Origin: JAOUEA01 sp963790335
GTDB lineage: Bacteria > Actinomycetota > UBA4738 > HRBIN12
DNA: 64,000 nt
NCBI GenBank assembly: GCA_963790335.1
Contig: CAWBOB010000002.1
Location: 372,001-436,000 of the forward strand
Direction of reading: 5' to 3'
The position numbers were made by a program, and so were the translations under genes. This document shows, piece by piece, positions 53,559 to 62,390 of the stretch; within the stretch, counting starts at the first letter, position 1, and the number at the start of each line of letters is the position of its first letter. The notes under the pieces are model-generated. The model was not told the origin of the DNA and did no database searches. It was given only the letters and a program-made list of their open reading frames with translations.

Positions 53559-56117
53559 CTACTCGTACGCGATCGCCTGCAGCACGTTGAGCTTCGCGGC
53601 ACGGCGCGCGGGCCAGATCGCAGCCACGACGCCGATGAGGGCCGCGACGACCACGTAGGCCACGAGCTGACCGACCGGGATCGTGAACTCGCTCACCCCT
53701 TCGGACTTCAAGGCCTGCTGCAGCGCCCATCCGAACGCGATGCCGATCGCCAGCCCGAGCACGGCACCGAACACGGCGATGAGGATCGCCTCCCAGCGCA
53801 CCATGCGGGAGACCTGCCGGCGACTCATGCCCACCGCGCGCAACAACCCGAGCTCCCTCGTGCGCTCGTAGATGGAGAGCCCCAGCGTGTTGATGATGCC
53901 GACGCCGGCGATGCCGATCGACATGAGCAGCAGGGCGGTGATGAGTCCGAGCAGCTGGTCGATGAACCCCGCCTGCTGCTCGCGGAACGCCGCCTGATCC
54001 TGCACCTGCACGTTGGGCAGATCCTCGACCGCGGTCCGCACCGCTGCCTCCACCTCGCCGAGCGCGATGCCCTGCGACCCCTTGACGAGCACGAACGCAT
54101 CGAGTTGCTCCACGTAGCGCTCTTCGTAGGTGGCCAGCGAGACCACGTAGTCCCCGGCCAGGCGGTTCTCGTCGTAGATGCCCACGATCGTGAGGGGTGC
54201 GTCCCCGGTCGAGGCGAAGGAAGCCGCCAGCTCGTCTCCGAGCGCCAGCCCGTTCTCGGCCGCCACGTCGCGATGCACGAGCACCGAGTCGCGTTCGGCG
54301 AGCGCCGCGACGGAGCCCTCGGAGACCTCCAGGGTCGCAACGCGCTCCACGGTCGCCGGGTCGACGGCGGTGAGGAACGAGGTCGCGCCCTCGACCTTGA
54401 ACCCGTTCTGGCGGAACGCCGACACGGCCTCGACCTCGGGCAGCGCAGCGACCCGCTCAGCCGCCTCCGGGCTGAACGCGGTGAAGGAGCTCGTCGACAG
54501 GGTGAAGTCGGCCTTCAAGGTGTCGGTGAGAGCGGCCGTGAACGACGACTTGAGTGACGAGGCGAGGATCGCCACCATCGCCACGAGCCCGAGCCCGATC
54601 ATCAGCGCCGCGGCGGTCGACGCCGTCCTGCGGGGACTCCGCATCGCGTTCTCACGTCCGAGCCGCCCCTGGATCGACAACCGTCGCAGGGGGGCGCCGA
54701 GCACGCCGACGATCGGGCGGGCCACGAGCGGCGACAGCATCGCGACGCCGACGAAGGTGACGGCGGCGCCCGCACCGACCGAGTAGACGGCGTTCGACTC
54801 TGCGCCGAAGAGGCCGTACAACAGCAGGCCGACCCCGACGGCGGCGACGCCGAGCGCGACGACGAGCCTGCGACCGGCGAGCTCTCGCGCCCTGCCCCCG
54901 TCGGCCACCTCTCGAAGCGCCTGCACCGGAGCCACCGATCCCGCGTGTCGAGCCGGCAGGATCGAAGCAGCCACCGTCACCACGACGCCGACCAGCACCG
55001 ACGCCACGATCGTGCGCGGAAGGAGCTGCAGCGAGGTGCTCGGAAGGTCGATGTTGAACGCGCCGAGCAGCCCTTGGAGCCCGACCGCGATGCCGATGCC
55101 GGCGAGGATGCCGAGGCCCGAGGCGACGAGCCCGACCACCAGCGCCTCGAGGACCACCGAGGTGATCACCTGGCGCCTCGATGCCCCGAGCGCCCGCAGC
55201 AGGGCGAGCTCGCGGGTGCGCTGGGCGACGATGATCGAGAACGTGTTGAAGATGATGAAGGACCCGACGAACAGCGCCACGGCGGCGAACACCAACAGCG
55301 CCGTGCGGAAGAACCCGAGATCCTCCTGCAGGTTCCGGGTCGCCTCGTCGGCGACCGATGTCGACGTGACCGCTTCCACGCCGTCGGGCAGCACGGCCGC
55401 AACCGATGCTCTCAGCTCGCTGGCGGCGACCGCTTCGTCGCCGACCACGCTGAGCGCATCGAAGACGCCGTCCTTGCCCAGCACGCGTTGCGCGGTCTCG
55501 GTCTCGAACACCGCCAAGGTGGCGCCTCCGAGGTTGTCGGCGTCCCCGAATCCCGCGACACCCACGATCGTGAACCGGCCCGGTCCGCCTTCGAACAGGA
55601 TCTGGATCTCGTCACCCACGGCGAGACTCGCCAGCCGTGCGGTCGCCGCGTCGACCACCACCTCGTCGGGACCCGTCGGAGGAGCTCCGTCTCGGATCTC
55701 GAGGATCTGATCAGCCAGCTCGTTCCAGTTGGTCCCGATCGTGGGTGGCCCCACACCTCCGATCACCTCGTCGGTGGCCGGATCGACCATCTGCGCGACG
55801 CCTTGCACATCACCCGCCACCACGGCCACGCCCTCGACCGACTCGACCGTCGTGAGCAGGCTCTCGTCGAGCGGTGTGCGCTCCTCCCCGCCGCCGCCTC
55901 CGGGACCTGCCTGCTCGGGGTCGAACGCGGTGGCCGACCGCACCACGACGTCGGACGCGGCCGACGTCTGAGCGAACAGCTCCTCGAACGCCGAGTTCAT
56001 CGTGTCGGTGAGCACGTAGGTGCCGGCGACGAATCCGACCCCGAGCACGACCGACAGCGCCGTCAGCGCGAGGCGAAGCTTCTTCGCGAGCAGGCTCTTG
56101 AACGTCGCGCGCCACAT
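53559..56117 (-). CDS. ABC transporter permease with two FtsX domains
   Basis: Intact 852-aa type VII ABC permease (MacB/LolCE/FtsX group). It has a membrane helix near res 17-39, a large extracytoplasmic domain (about 40-265), an FtsX block (RTRELALLRALGASRRQV), a second extracytoplasmic domain (about 515-705) and a final FtsX block (RTRELGLLRAVGMSRRQV). Such proteins couple ATP hydrolysis to work outside the membrane rather than passing a substrate through it. It follows its ATPase by six bases. The cargo (lipoprotein, lipid or peptide) is unknown. Confidence 0.92.
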   Translation of the reverse strand: MWRATFKSLLAKKLRLALTALSVVLGVGFVAGTYVLTDTMNSAFEELFAQTSAASDVVVRSATAFDPEQAGPGGGGGEERTPLDESLLTTVESVEGVAVVAGDVQGVAQMVDPATDEVIGGVGPPTIGTNWNELADQILEIRDGAPPTGPDEVVVDAATARLASLAVGDEIQILFEGGPGRFTIVGVAGFGDADNLGGATLAVFETETAQRVLGKDGVFDALSVVGDEAVAASELRASVAAVLPDGVEAVTSTSVADEATRNLQEDLGFFRTALLVFAAVALFVGSFIIFNTFSIIVAQRTRELALLRALGASRRQVITSVVLEALVVGLVASGLGILAGIGIAVGLQGLLGAFNIDLPSTSLQLLPRTIVASVLVGVVVTVAASILPARHAGSVAPVQALREVADGGRARELAGRRLVVALGVAAVGVGLLLYGLFGAESNAVYSVGAGAAVTFVGVAMLSPLVARPIVGVLGAPLRRLSIQGRLGRENAMRSPRRTASTAAALMIGLGLVAMVAILASSLKSSFTAALTDTLKADFTLSTSSFTAFSPEAAERVAALPEVEAVSAFRQNGFKVEGATSFLTAVDPATVERVATLEVSEGSVAALAERDSVLVHRDVAAENGLALGDELAASFASTGDAPLTIVGIYDENRLAGDYVVSLATYEERYVEQLDAFVLVKGSQGIALGEVEAAVRTAVEDLPNVQVQDQAAFREQQAGFIDQLLGLITALLLMSIGIAGVGIINTLGLSIYERTRELGLLRAVGMSRRQVSRMVRWEAILIAVFGAVLGLAIGIAFGWALQQALKSEGVSEFTIPVGQLVAYVVVAALIGVVAAIWPARRAAKLNVLQAIAYE

Positions 56118-56123
56118 GGAGAC

Positions 56124-56876
56124 CTATGCCTCCAGCGACTTCAGTCGATCGAGCACCCCGGCAGCCGTGGGGTCGGCCATCTCGTCGACCACGAGCCCAT
56201 CGGCGAGGAACACGACCCGGTCGGCGTAGCTCGCCGCGCCGGCATCGTGGGTCACCATCAGGATCGTTTGCCCATGCGTCGTGACCGCGTCGCGCAGGAA
56301 GCTCAGCAGCTCCGCACCCGAGCGCGAGTCGAGATTGCCCGTGGGCTCGTCGGCGAAGACGATCTCGGGCCTGCTCACCAGCGCGCGGGCGCCGGCGACC
56401 CGCTGCTGCTGACCGCCCGAGAGCTCGCTCGGACGGTGGCCGAGCCGATCGCGCAGACCGATCGTGTCGACCACCTGGTCGTACCACGATCGGTCCACGT
56501 CGCGACCGGCGATATCGAGCGGCAGGGTGATGTTCTCAGCCGCCGTCAGCGTCGGCACGAGGTTGAACGTCTGGAAGACGAACCCGACCTTGTCACGGCG
56601 CAGCGCCGTCAGCTGCTTCTCGCCCAGCGAGGTGAGGTCGACGTCGCCGATCCAGACCGATCCGGAAGTCGGCACGTCGAGGCCGGCCAGACAGTGCAGG
56701 AGCGTCGACTTGCCCGAGCCCGACGGTCCCATGATCGCGGTGAAGGCTCCGCGGGCGAACCCGATCGTCACGCCGCGCAGCGCCTCGACGGCAGCGTCGC
56801 CTGAGCCGTAGACCTTGCGCAGGCCGTCCGCGCGTGCGGCCATCGTCTCGAAGCCGTGTTCCATCGCGGTCGCCAT
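56124..56876 (-). CDS. ABC transporter ATP-binding protein (MacB/LolD type)
   Basis: A 250-aa ATPase. Walker A is GPSGSGKST, the Q-loop VGFVFQTFNL, the signature ELSGGQQQRVAGARAL (Gly replaces the usual Ile before ARAL), Walker B IVFADEPTGNLDS, and the switch VTHD. The LolD-type NLVP after the Q-loop fits exporters with FtsX permeases. It is directly upstream of the permease. The first 12 residues are optional; ATG 56840 is an alternative start. Confidence 0.93.
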   Translation of the reverse strand: MATAMEHGFETMAARADGLRKVYGSGDAAVEALRGVTIGFARGAFTAIMGPSGSGKSTLLHCLAGLDVPTSGSVWIGDVDLTSLGEKQLTALRRDKVGFVFQTFNLVPTLTAAENITLPLDIAGRDVDRSWYDQVVDTIGLRDRLGHRPSELSGGQQQRVAGARALVSRPEIVFADEPTGNLDSRSGAELLSFLRDAVTTHGQTILMVTHDAGAASYADRVVFLADGLVVDEMADPTAAGVLDRLKSLEA

Positions 56877-56967
56877 CGTCGAGTTCCCCCCTCAGTTGCG
56901 GTTCGGTGCACGGCGTTGACGGCCGACTGGCGTTCCCGGATCGATGCCTCGGCCGCGGAACCACCGG

Positions 56968-57039
56968 TGGGCGCGGCAGGTTTTGAACCTGCGACCTCTC
57001 GCGTGTGAGGCGAGCGCTCTCCCGCTGAGCTACGCGCCC
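56968..57039 (-). tRNA. tRNA-Val(CAC)
   Basis: A 72-nt cloverleaf on the minus strand. The acceptor GGGCGCG pairs with CGCGCCC, the D-arm is AGCTCAGCGGGAGAGC, the anticodon loop CTCACAC gives CAC, and the T-arm is GCAGG-TTCAAAA-CCTGC. Discriminator A; CCA is not encoded in full. Confidence 0.95.
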
Positions 57040-57131
57040 GGCGAACGGTCACGATATCAAAGCCCGTGCTCGCGCCGGTCGAGCAGTCGCGTCGAGCGAT
57101 CGGAACGGGGGGCGACCGGACCGGCGCCGAG

Positions 57132-57171
57132 GAAAAGGGACGGCGGCACGTGCCCGCGTCGTGCCGCCGTC
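57132..57171 (-). terminator. Intrinsic terminator after the cyclic-nucleotide-binding gene
   Basis: An 11-bp perfect stem (GACGGCGGCAC with GTGCCGCCGTC) around an 11-nt loop, followed on the minus strand by CCTTTTCC. It lies about 80 bp downstream of the stop at 57255 and would end the copper-oxidase and cNMP-protein transcript before tRNA-Val. Confidence 0.75.
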
Positions 57172-57254
57172 GGTCCGGACCGTGGTCCGGACGCCATCTC
57201 GATCCTCGGAGTCTTGCACGATGGCACAACGACCGCAAGGCGGGATCCAGCCCG

Positions 57255-57656
57255 CTACCGCTCGTTCTGCATGCGTCGCTGGTCCATGAGCGAGCGGAGC
57301 TCCTCGCCGAGCTCAGGCATCTCAGCAGCGAGCGATTGCAGCCCCTCGACAGGAAGCGCGAGCGCCAGCAGCTCGGTCGTGGCGATCACGGATGCCATGC
57401 GACGTTGCTGTCCGAGCACGGCGATCTCGCCGACCACGTCACCCGCGCCCAGCGTCGCGATCGGCTCCCCGTCGCGCACCACGTCGGCGGACCCGTGCTC
57501 GATCACGAACAACTCGTAGGGCATCGAGCCCTGCTCGAACAGGAGCGTCCCGGGCTGCGCGCGGACCTCGTCGACCCACCTCGCCACCTGGGCGAGATCG
57601 TGGGCGTCGAGGTCGCCGAACAGCGGCAGGGTTCGCAGACGCTCAGGCTCGATCAC
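57255..57656 (-). CDS. Cyclic nucleotide-binding domain protein
   Basis: A 133-aa stand-alone cNMP-binding fold. LPLFGDLDAHDLAQVARW is the N-terminal helix pair, PGTLLFEQGSMPYELFVIEHG the first strands, and GAGDVVGEIAVLGQQRRMASVIA the phosphate-binding cassette. The cassette has GE but Gln-Gln-Arg in place of the usual Arg-x-Ala core, so ligand binding is uncertain. GTG 57656 has GGGAGG upstream. No DNA-binding domain is attached. It follows the copper oxidase by 33 bp. Confidence 0.85.
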   Translation of the reverse strand: MIEPERLRTLPLFGDLDAHDLAQVARWVDEVRAQPGTLLFEQGSMPYELFVIEHGSADVVRDGEPIATLGAGDVVGEIAVLGQQRRMASVIATTELLALALPVEGLQSLAAEMPELGEELRSLMDQRRMQNER

Positions 57657-57689
57657 GCTCGTCCCCTCCCTTCCCGGCTTCGGTCGCCC

Positions 57690-59996
57690 TCAGGCGACGC
57701 GCACCCAGCTCGCGACCGAGGGCACGCCCTCGTCGTCGACGAGGAACATCATGTACCAACCGGGCGGCGCGTGGGTGGGCGAGGGTGGCGCCCCGACCTC
57801 GAGGGCCGTCGCACCGGCGGACGACGGTAGCGACACCGACCGTTGGTCGAAGTTGACCCCGTGGGTGACCGTGCTGGGCCGCACGAGCACCACCTCCGCG
57901 ATGTCGGCGGGCCGGTCGGTCTCGACCGAGAACGTTCCCGAGTAGCCGATCGCTCCCGGCGCCGAGCGGATCACGGGCCGGGATCCCGCGAACAGGTAGG
58001 GCGGCGAGTAGATCTCGATCGTCGTCTGCATCGTGCCGTTGGTCTGGCCCGCGGAGAGCACGCGGCCGTCAGGAAGCAGCAGCGCGGTGGAATGGTAGGC
58101 CCTCGGGGCCTGCTGCGCCGCCATCTCGGTCCACGTGCCGGAGGCCGGGTCATAGAGCTCCGCGGCGAGCACGGGGTCGTCGTAGTTGGCGGTGCCGCGG
58201 TTGCCGCCGACCGCCAAGACCGTCCCGTCGGGAAGCAGCACCGCGTTCAGGTTCCGTCGAGGCTCGACCATCGAGCCCGAGTACACCCACGCCGGACGTC
58301 CGGCGCGGAGATCGGCGATCTCGGTGGTCGGTGAGGTCACCGTGCTCACCGCGCCCCCGATCGCCAGCACCCGCCGCCCGTCGGCCAGCATGACGGCACT
58401 TCCTCGGGGCCGGGAGCCCGCGAGCATGGTGGGCCCGTCGGACCACGTGTCGGTGCTCGGATCGAAGTAGAGCGTCTTCGCCTCGGGCCCGACCCGGGCG
58501 ATCCGTCCGTCGCTCATCACGAACATGCGCGGGTAGAGCTGCATCGCGAGCGTCGCCGAGCTGGGGAGGGTGGAGAACCGTTCGGTCTGCTCGTCGTATC
58601 GCTCCACGGTCTCGGCGAGCGCACCGGTGCTCACCCGGCCGCTGAATACGAGCGCGTCACCATCGGGAAGCGTGACGTCCGACGGATACCACCGCCTCGA
58701 CGCCATCGGCGGCCCGATCCGCCACGACTCGGAGACCGGGTCGAAGAACGCGGTCTGTTCGGTGCCGTTCGGGATCGACCCTCCCCAGATGGTGCCGCCG
58801 GTCACGAGCACGTCACCGTTCGGCCGCATGGAATGACCCGAGCAGAAGAGGTTGTGCTGCTGACCGACCGGGACGCTGACGTCGTGGACCACGCCGGTGA
58901 CGGGATCCCAGAGCCGAGCCATGGTGCCAACCGTGCCGCCGGTCTCGTAGAACAACAGGACCTTGCCCGTGAACAGCATGGCCGCGTGCACCCCGACGAC
59001 GCCGACATGGATCGGTGCGCTCCATCGGCCCACCTGGGCACCAGGATCGACCGAGCCCGTGGTCTGGGTCGCCGCCACACTTGGCTCCGAGACGTTCCCC
59101 GACGCGTCGTTCGCCTCGACGATCCACCAGTACGTCGTCGACGCCTCCAGGTCCGCGTCGAGGTACGAGGTGGTGACCGACGACCCGGCCACCGTATAGC
59201 TCGAGCCATCGGTGGAGCGACGGATCGTGTAGCCCGTCACCCCCGTGTCATCGGTCGAGGCGTCCCACGTGAGACGCACGTTGAGCTCGTCCTCGAGGTC
59301 CGCGACGAGGTTCATCGGACGCGATGGGTCCGTGGTATCGGACGATCCCGGGTCCGTCGCGACGGAGACGTCGTCGAACGACACATCGAAGCTGCGCCCG
59401 GTCGACGTGTCGCCGAGCTTGATCTGTGTGATCGCCGACGCGCCGAGGCCGTTCGAGCGGCTGAGTGCGGCGACCGGCGCGGCGTCGAGCGAGACGTCGA
59501 ACCGGCCTCCGGTTCCCACCTGGAGATGCACGTCGACCCGGTGCCAGACGCCGTGCGCCACCGTCACGCTGCTCACGTACGTGACCTTGGTGACGTTGTT
59601 CCGGGCGATGAGCAGGCCGTTCTTGTTGATGCCGATCAGCAGGATCCCGCCGCCGCTCGCCTTCCGCAGCGACGTGAGCCACACGGCCGAGGAGCGCGTG
59701 CTCACCCTGAACCACACCGTCGACCACAGTTCCGAGCGGGCCGCGAACGTGCGTCCGACGTGTGACGCCGTCCCACTGGAACGGGCGCGGCCCGCCCACG
59801 ACCCGCTCCGGACCGAGGTCGACTGCGCCGTGAAGTTCGCCGATGTGCTCCACGCGGACAGGTTCCCGGTCTCGAACCCGTCGGAGAACACGGGTGCCGC
59901 CGTCGACGGGGTCGCCTGGATCGTTGCGACGATCAGGCAAGCCAGGGCGAGCGACGAGGCAAGGCCCGCCGGACGTCGGCGCACCTTCGAGATCAT
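57690..59996 (-). CDS. Secreted copper radical oxidase (galactose oxidase/GlxA family)
   Basis: A 768-aa exported oxidase. ATG 59996 gives a signal peptide (SKVRRRPAG then a hydrophobic core ending ATPSTAAP). Next are a laminin-G-like sheet domain (about res 35-215), a fibronectin type III domain (about 225-315), a seven-bladed kelch propeller and a C-terminal DUF1929 domain. All ligands of the copper radical centre are seen: Cys385 (NLFCSGHS) and Tyr437 (RRWYPSD) for the thioether cofactor, Tyr634-His635 (PRAYHSTALLLPDG) and His712 (VTHGVNFDQR). GlxA of Streptomyces acts in cell-surface glycan deposition (known); the substrate here is unknown. Confidence 0.9.
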   Translation of the reverse strand: MISKVRRRPAGLASSLALACLIVATIQATPSTAAPVFSDGFETGNLSAWSTSANFTAQSTSVRSGSWAGRARSSGTASHVGRTFAARSELWSTVWFRVSTRSSAVWLTSLRKASGGGILLIGINKNGLLIARNNVTKVTYVSSVTVAHGVWHRVDVHLQVGTGGRFDVSLDAAPVAALSRSNGLGASAITQIKLGDTSTGRSFDVSFDDVSVATDPGSSDTTDPSRPMNLVADLEDELNVRLTWDASTDDTGVTGYTIRRSTDGSSYTVAGSSVTTSYLDADLEASTTYWWIVEANDASGNVSEPSVAATQTTGSVDPGAQVGRWSAPIHVGVVGVHAAMLFTGKVLLFYETGGTVGTMARLWDPVTGVVHDVSVPVGQQHNLFCSGHSMRPNGDVLVTGGTIWGGSIPNGTEQTAFFDPVSESWRIGPPMASRRWYPSDVTLPDGDALVFSGRVSTGALAETVERYDEQTERFSTLPSSATLAMQLYPRMFVMSDGRIARVGPEAKTLYFDPSTDTWSDGPTMLAGSRPRGSAVMLADGRRVLAIGGAVSTVTSPTTEIADLRAGRPAWVYSGSMVEPRRNLNAVLLPDGTVLAVGGNRGTANYDDPVLAAELYDPASGTWTEMAAQQAPRAYHSTALLLPDGRVLSAGQTNGTMQTTIEIYSPPYLFAGSRPVIRSAPGAIGYSGTFSVETDRPADIAEVVLVRPSTVTHGVNFDQRSVSLPSSAGATALEVGAPPSPTHAPPGWYMMFLVDDEGVPSVASWVRVA

Positions 59997-60140
59997 GGGT
60001 CCGAGCCATCCATCCGCGTGAGGCAACACCCTCGAACGGGATGTGTCAAGACTCAACCTCGGACGGGTTTTCCACAGCGCATCTTCCGGCTTTCAGATAG
60101 GGCATCTGAGCGGTCCCTGCGGTAGGGTTCGGGTGACGAC

Positions 60141-60827
60141 ATGGGCGATCGAGAGCTGACCGACTTCGTGAACGTGCTGCTCACGGCAGCGGGGGCGGGG
60201 CTTGCCCTCGCCTGTGGGTATCTGGTCATGAAGCCCGCGACCCGGACCATGAAGCGGTGGCTCGGCGCGAGCCTGGTGGCCGTGCCCGGTCTGCTGCTCG
60301 GGCTGTTGCTCGCCCATCCACAGCTCGGCGTCCGCTCCGCCTATGGTGGACTCACCCAGGCGCTGCTCGGTTCCACGAGCACGCTCGACGAGGGGTTCGT
60401 CGTCGATCCTCCGGCCGCCGGTGACAGGCCGACGGACGAGATCGGTGGCTCCGCCGGAAACCAGACCGGGTCCACGCTTGCGCCGGACGGAGGAGCCACG
60501 GCCACGTTCTCCGGCTCGCCCGACGCATCGGAGCCACCCGCGGAACCCGCGCCGGGAAACCCAGGTTCGACGCCGCCGCCCACAGAGCCCACTGACCCGC
60601 CGCCGACGGAGCCTCCGCCCACGGATCCACCGACCTCGCCCACGGACCCGCCGCCTACGGACCCGCCGACCTCGCCCACGGACCCGCCGCCTACGGACCC
60701 GCCGACCTCGCCCACGGACCCGCCGCCGACGGAGCCTCCCCCACCGACGGAGCCTCCCCCTCCGTCGCCGAGCGACACCGAGTCTCCACCGCCTCCACCG
60801 CCGCCGCCTGAACCCAGCCCGTCCTAG
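60141..60827 (+). CDS. Membrane protein with proline-rich repeat tail
   Basis: A 228-aa plus-strand protein. Two hydrophobic helices lie at about res 10-31 and 41-60, then comes a long extracytoplasmic or cytoplasmic tail: Gly/Ser-rich to res ~140, and then Pro/Thr repeats of the form DPPPTDPPTSPT to the end (PPPPPPPPEPSPS). I recognise no family. The helix pair plus Pro-rich arm resembles wall-spanning or scaffold proteins, but there is no LPxTG signal. It diverges from the copper oxidase. Confidence 0.7.
   Translation: MGDRELTDFVNVLLTAAGAGLALACGYLVMKPATRTMKRWLGASLVAVPGLLLGLLLAHPQLGVRSAYGGLTQALLGSTSTLDEGFVVDPPAAGDRPTDEIGGSAGNQTGSTLAPDGGATATFSGSPDASEPPAEPAPGNPGSTPPPTEPTDPPPTEPPPTDPPTSPTDPPPTDPPTSPTDPPPTDPPTSPTDPPPTEPPPPTEPPPPSPSDTESPPPPPPPPEPSPS
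60632..60730. repeat. 36-bp in-frame tandem repeat
   Basis: Units begin at 60632, 60668 and 60704, exactly 36 bp apart, about 2.7 copies, encoding a 12-residue Pro/Thr/Asp motif. Length is a multiple of three, so copy changes keep the frame. Such coding minisatellites often vary between strains. Confidence 0.85.
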
Positions 60828-60875
60828 GCAGGCTGCTCCGGAACAGCGGCGTTGAGGGGCGGCGAGACCCTCGCG

Positions 60876-61187
60876 TCAGACGGAGGCGGCAGCTTCCTTC
60901 TGCTTAAGGAACAGTGAGGCTCTGTCCAGCGAAGAGTCCTGCTGTCCGCCGGCGAGCCGAAGCCGCGCCGGGCGCTGCGACGTGACGCGGGCACCGGTCG
61001 CGACCCCGCGAGGTGCTCCGGCCACCCGACCGCCGCGCAAGCGGGCGTAGCTCCGTCCGTCGCGACCATCTGGGTCACCCACGGCGTCACCCCTGAGCAC
61101 CCGGTCGAACGCGGCGTGAGCGTCCTGCCCGAGGCTGAGCGGACGCACGTTGTCCAAGGCGAACCGGATCAGCAAGAAGTCATCCAT
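60876..61187 (-). CDS. Hypothetical protein, 103 aa
   Basis: No recognisable family. The frame starts MDDFLLIRFALDN at ATG 61187, three bases after the stop of the small membrane-protein gene, and is rich in Arg, Asp and Gly with a basic middle (RLRGGRVAGAPRG). Third-position GC is high, as in neighbouring genes, which favours real coding. It may be regulatory or part of a decayed sigma-factor locus. Confidence 0.45.
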   Translation of the reverse strand: MDDFLLIRFALDNVRPLSLGQDAHAAFDRVLRGDAVGDPDGRDGRSYARLRGGRVAGAPRGVATGARVTSQRPARLRLAGGQQDSSLDRASLFLKQKEAAASV

Positions 61188-61190
61188 CAG

Positions 61191-61457
61191 CTACCCCTCC
61201 CTCTGTGGCGCTTCACGTTCACTATCGGCAGACTCGCGGCGAATCTGGATGCATCGCATCGACGTTCCTGCCCCGACGTCGACCGGCGCCGACCCCTGCA
61301 GGCCACCGCGTGCGGCCGGAGTTGACCACCAGACCTCCAGCATCAGAGCCTCGCTCAGGGCGCGTGCCTCTGACCGGACCAACGGACGGACGATCGAGAG
61401 ATAGGTGCCGCCGCCGATCAGCAAGGCGACGGAACAACAGGCCAGGAAGAGGAACAT
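61191..61457 (-). CDS. Small single-span membrane protein, 88 aa
   Basis: Unknown protein with an N-terminal membrane helix (MFLFLACCSVALLIGGGTYL) followed by a polar tail with two Trp and several Arg. Codon use matches coding sequence in the first half. It lies between the truncated sigma-factor remnant and the 103-aa gene on the same strand. Confidence 0.45.
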   Translation of the reverse strand: MFLFLACCSVALLIGGGTYLSIVRPLVRSEARALSEALMLEVWWSTPAARGGLQGSAPVDVGAGTSMRCIQIRRESADSEREAPQREG

Positions 61458-61508
61458 GAGACTGACCCCCTGATCACGGGCGCGATCCGGCGCGCCGAAC
61501 GGATGTGG

Positions 61509-61841
61509 TCAGCCTCCAGGATCACTGGTCAGCCACGAGAGCCTCCGGTGTTCCCAGTCAGCTCCTTGTCGGCATCCTACAGGTCCCCCTGCGCACCACA
61601 CACGAGCCGACGCCCTGGAGACGTTGCGAAACCGTGACGTCGCCCGCCGGAGCTTCTCGCGTGGCATGCGAGCCCTGAGGAACGCGTCCTGCATCAGCTC
61701 CTCCGCCTCGGCGCGGTTCCCGGTAACGAGCCACAGCCGACGGAACAGCGTCCGAGCCTCGGCCAGGTAGAGGGCCTCGAAGGTGCGGGACGCCTCGAGC
61801 TCGTCGAGGGCCGCGTCGGTGGCGATGATCGGTTCGGTCAT
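61509..61841 (-). pseudogene. Truncated ECF sigma factor (region 2 only)
   Basis: From ATG 61841 the sequence has a good sigma-70 region 2 start: FEALYLAEARTLFRRLWLVTGNRAEAEELMQDAFLR, shown by FEALYLAEA, LFRRLWLVTG and AEELMQDAFLR, as in SigE-family ECF factors. After AFLRA similarity stops; the remaining 50 codons are Arg-rich and match no region 4, and I found no region 4 in any frame downstream. It is probably a remnant of an ECF gene. A short real protein is possible but would lack -35 recognition. Confidence 0.6.
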
Positions 61842-62010
61842 CTCGTTGTATGAACCCTCGAGACACCCCGAGCGTGCAAGTTGGGGGGTTGTGTGCGGGA
61901 CGAATTCAGGTCCTGCCTCGCGTTGGCCGTGTTGACCGAAACGTGGCCGTGACGGTTCCAGCACTCCCTTTGAGGGATGGGACACCCCGTCTGACCTGCA
62001 GGTTCTCTCG

Positions 62011-62082
62011 TGGGCGCTAGAGGATTTGAACCTCTGACCTCTTCCGTGTCAAGGAAGCGCTCTCCCCCTGAGCTAAGCGCCC
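62011..62082 (-). tRNA. tRNA-Val(GAC)
   Basis: A 72-nt cloverleaf. The acceptor GGGCGCT pairs with AGCGCCC, the D-arm is AGCTCAGGGGGAGAGC, the anticodon loop TTGACAC gives GAC, and the T-arm is CAGAGG-TTCAAAT-CCTCT. It is last in the Gly-Cys-Val cluster on the minus strand. Confidence 0.95.
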
Positions 62083-62112
62083 TGGTCCCCCCGATGGTAC
62101 CCGGGAAGATCG

Positions 62113-62183
62113 AGGCGGGGACCGGAATCGAACCGGTGTACGAGGCTTTGCAGGCCTCTGCCTAACCACTCGGCCACCCCGCC
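62113..62183 (-). tRNA. tRNA-Cys(GCA)
   Basis: A 71-nt cloverleaf. The acceptor GGCGGGG pairs with CCCCGCC, the discriminator is U73 (an identity element for Cys), the anticodon loop CTGCAAA gives GCA, and the T-loop is TTCGATT. Confidence 0.95.
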
Positions 62184-62248
62184 GCGGTCACGGTGCCGCG
62201 GCAGTCTACGCGACCCGCATTCATGGCCCGGCGAAGGTGCGACGCACG

Positions 62249-62274
62249 CAACGGCCGCCCTCGGGCGGCCGTTG
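62249..62274 (-). terminator. Perfect hairpin between tRNA-Gly and tRNA-Cys
   Basis: CAACGGCCGCCC and GGGCGGCCGTTG form a 12-bp perfect stem with a two-base apex. It lies directly downstream of tRNA-Gly. It may terminate the tRNA-Gly transcript or mark a processing point; no U-tract is present. Confidence 0.5.
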
Positions 62275-62280
62275 AACCGG

Positions 62281-62353
<73 letters not shown>

Positions 62354-62390
62354 GTGGTGGCGACCATGCTAACCGCGGCCCAAGCGTCCT

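Noticed and set aside
60632..60730. 36-bp repeats as a CRISPR array
   Set aside because: They are contiguous, in frame within a Pro-rich gene, and lack spacers.
61509..61841. Functional ECF sigma factor
   Set aside because: No region 4 could be found in any frame.
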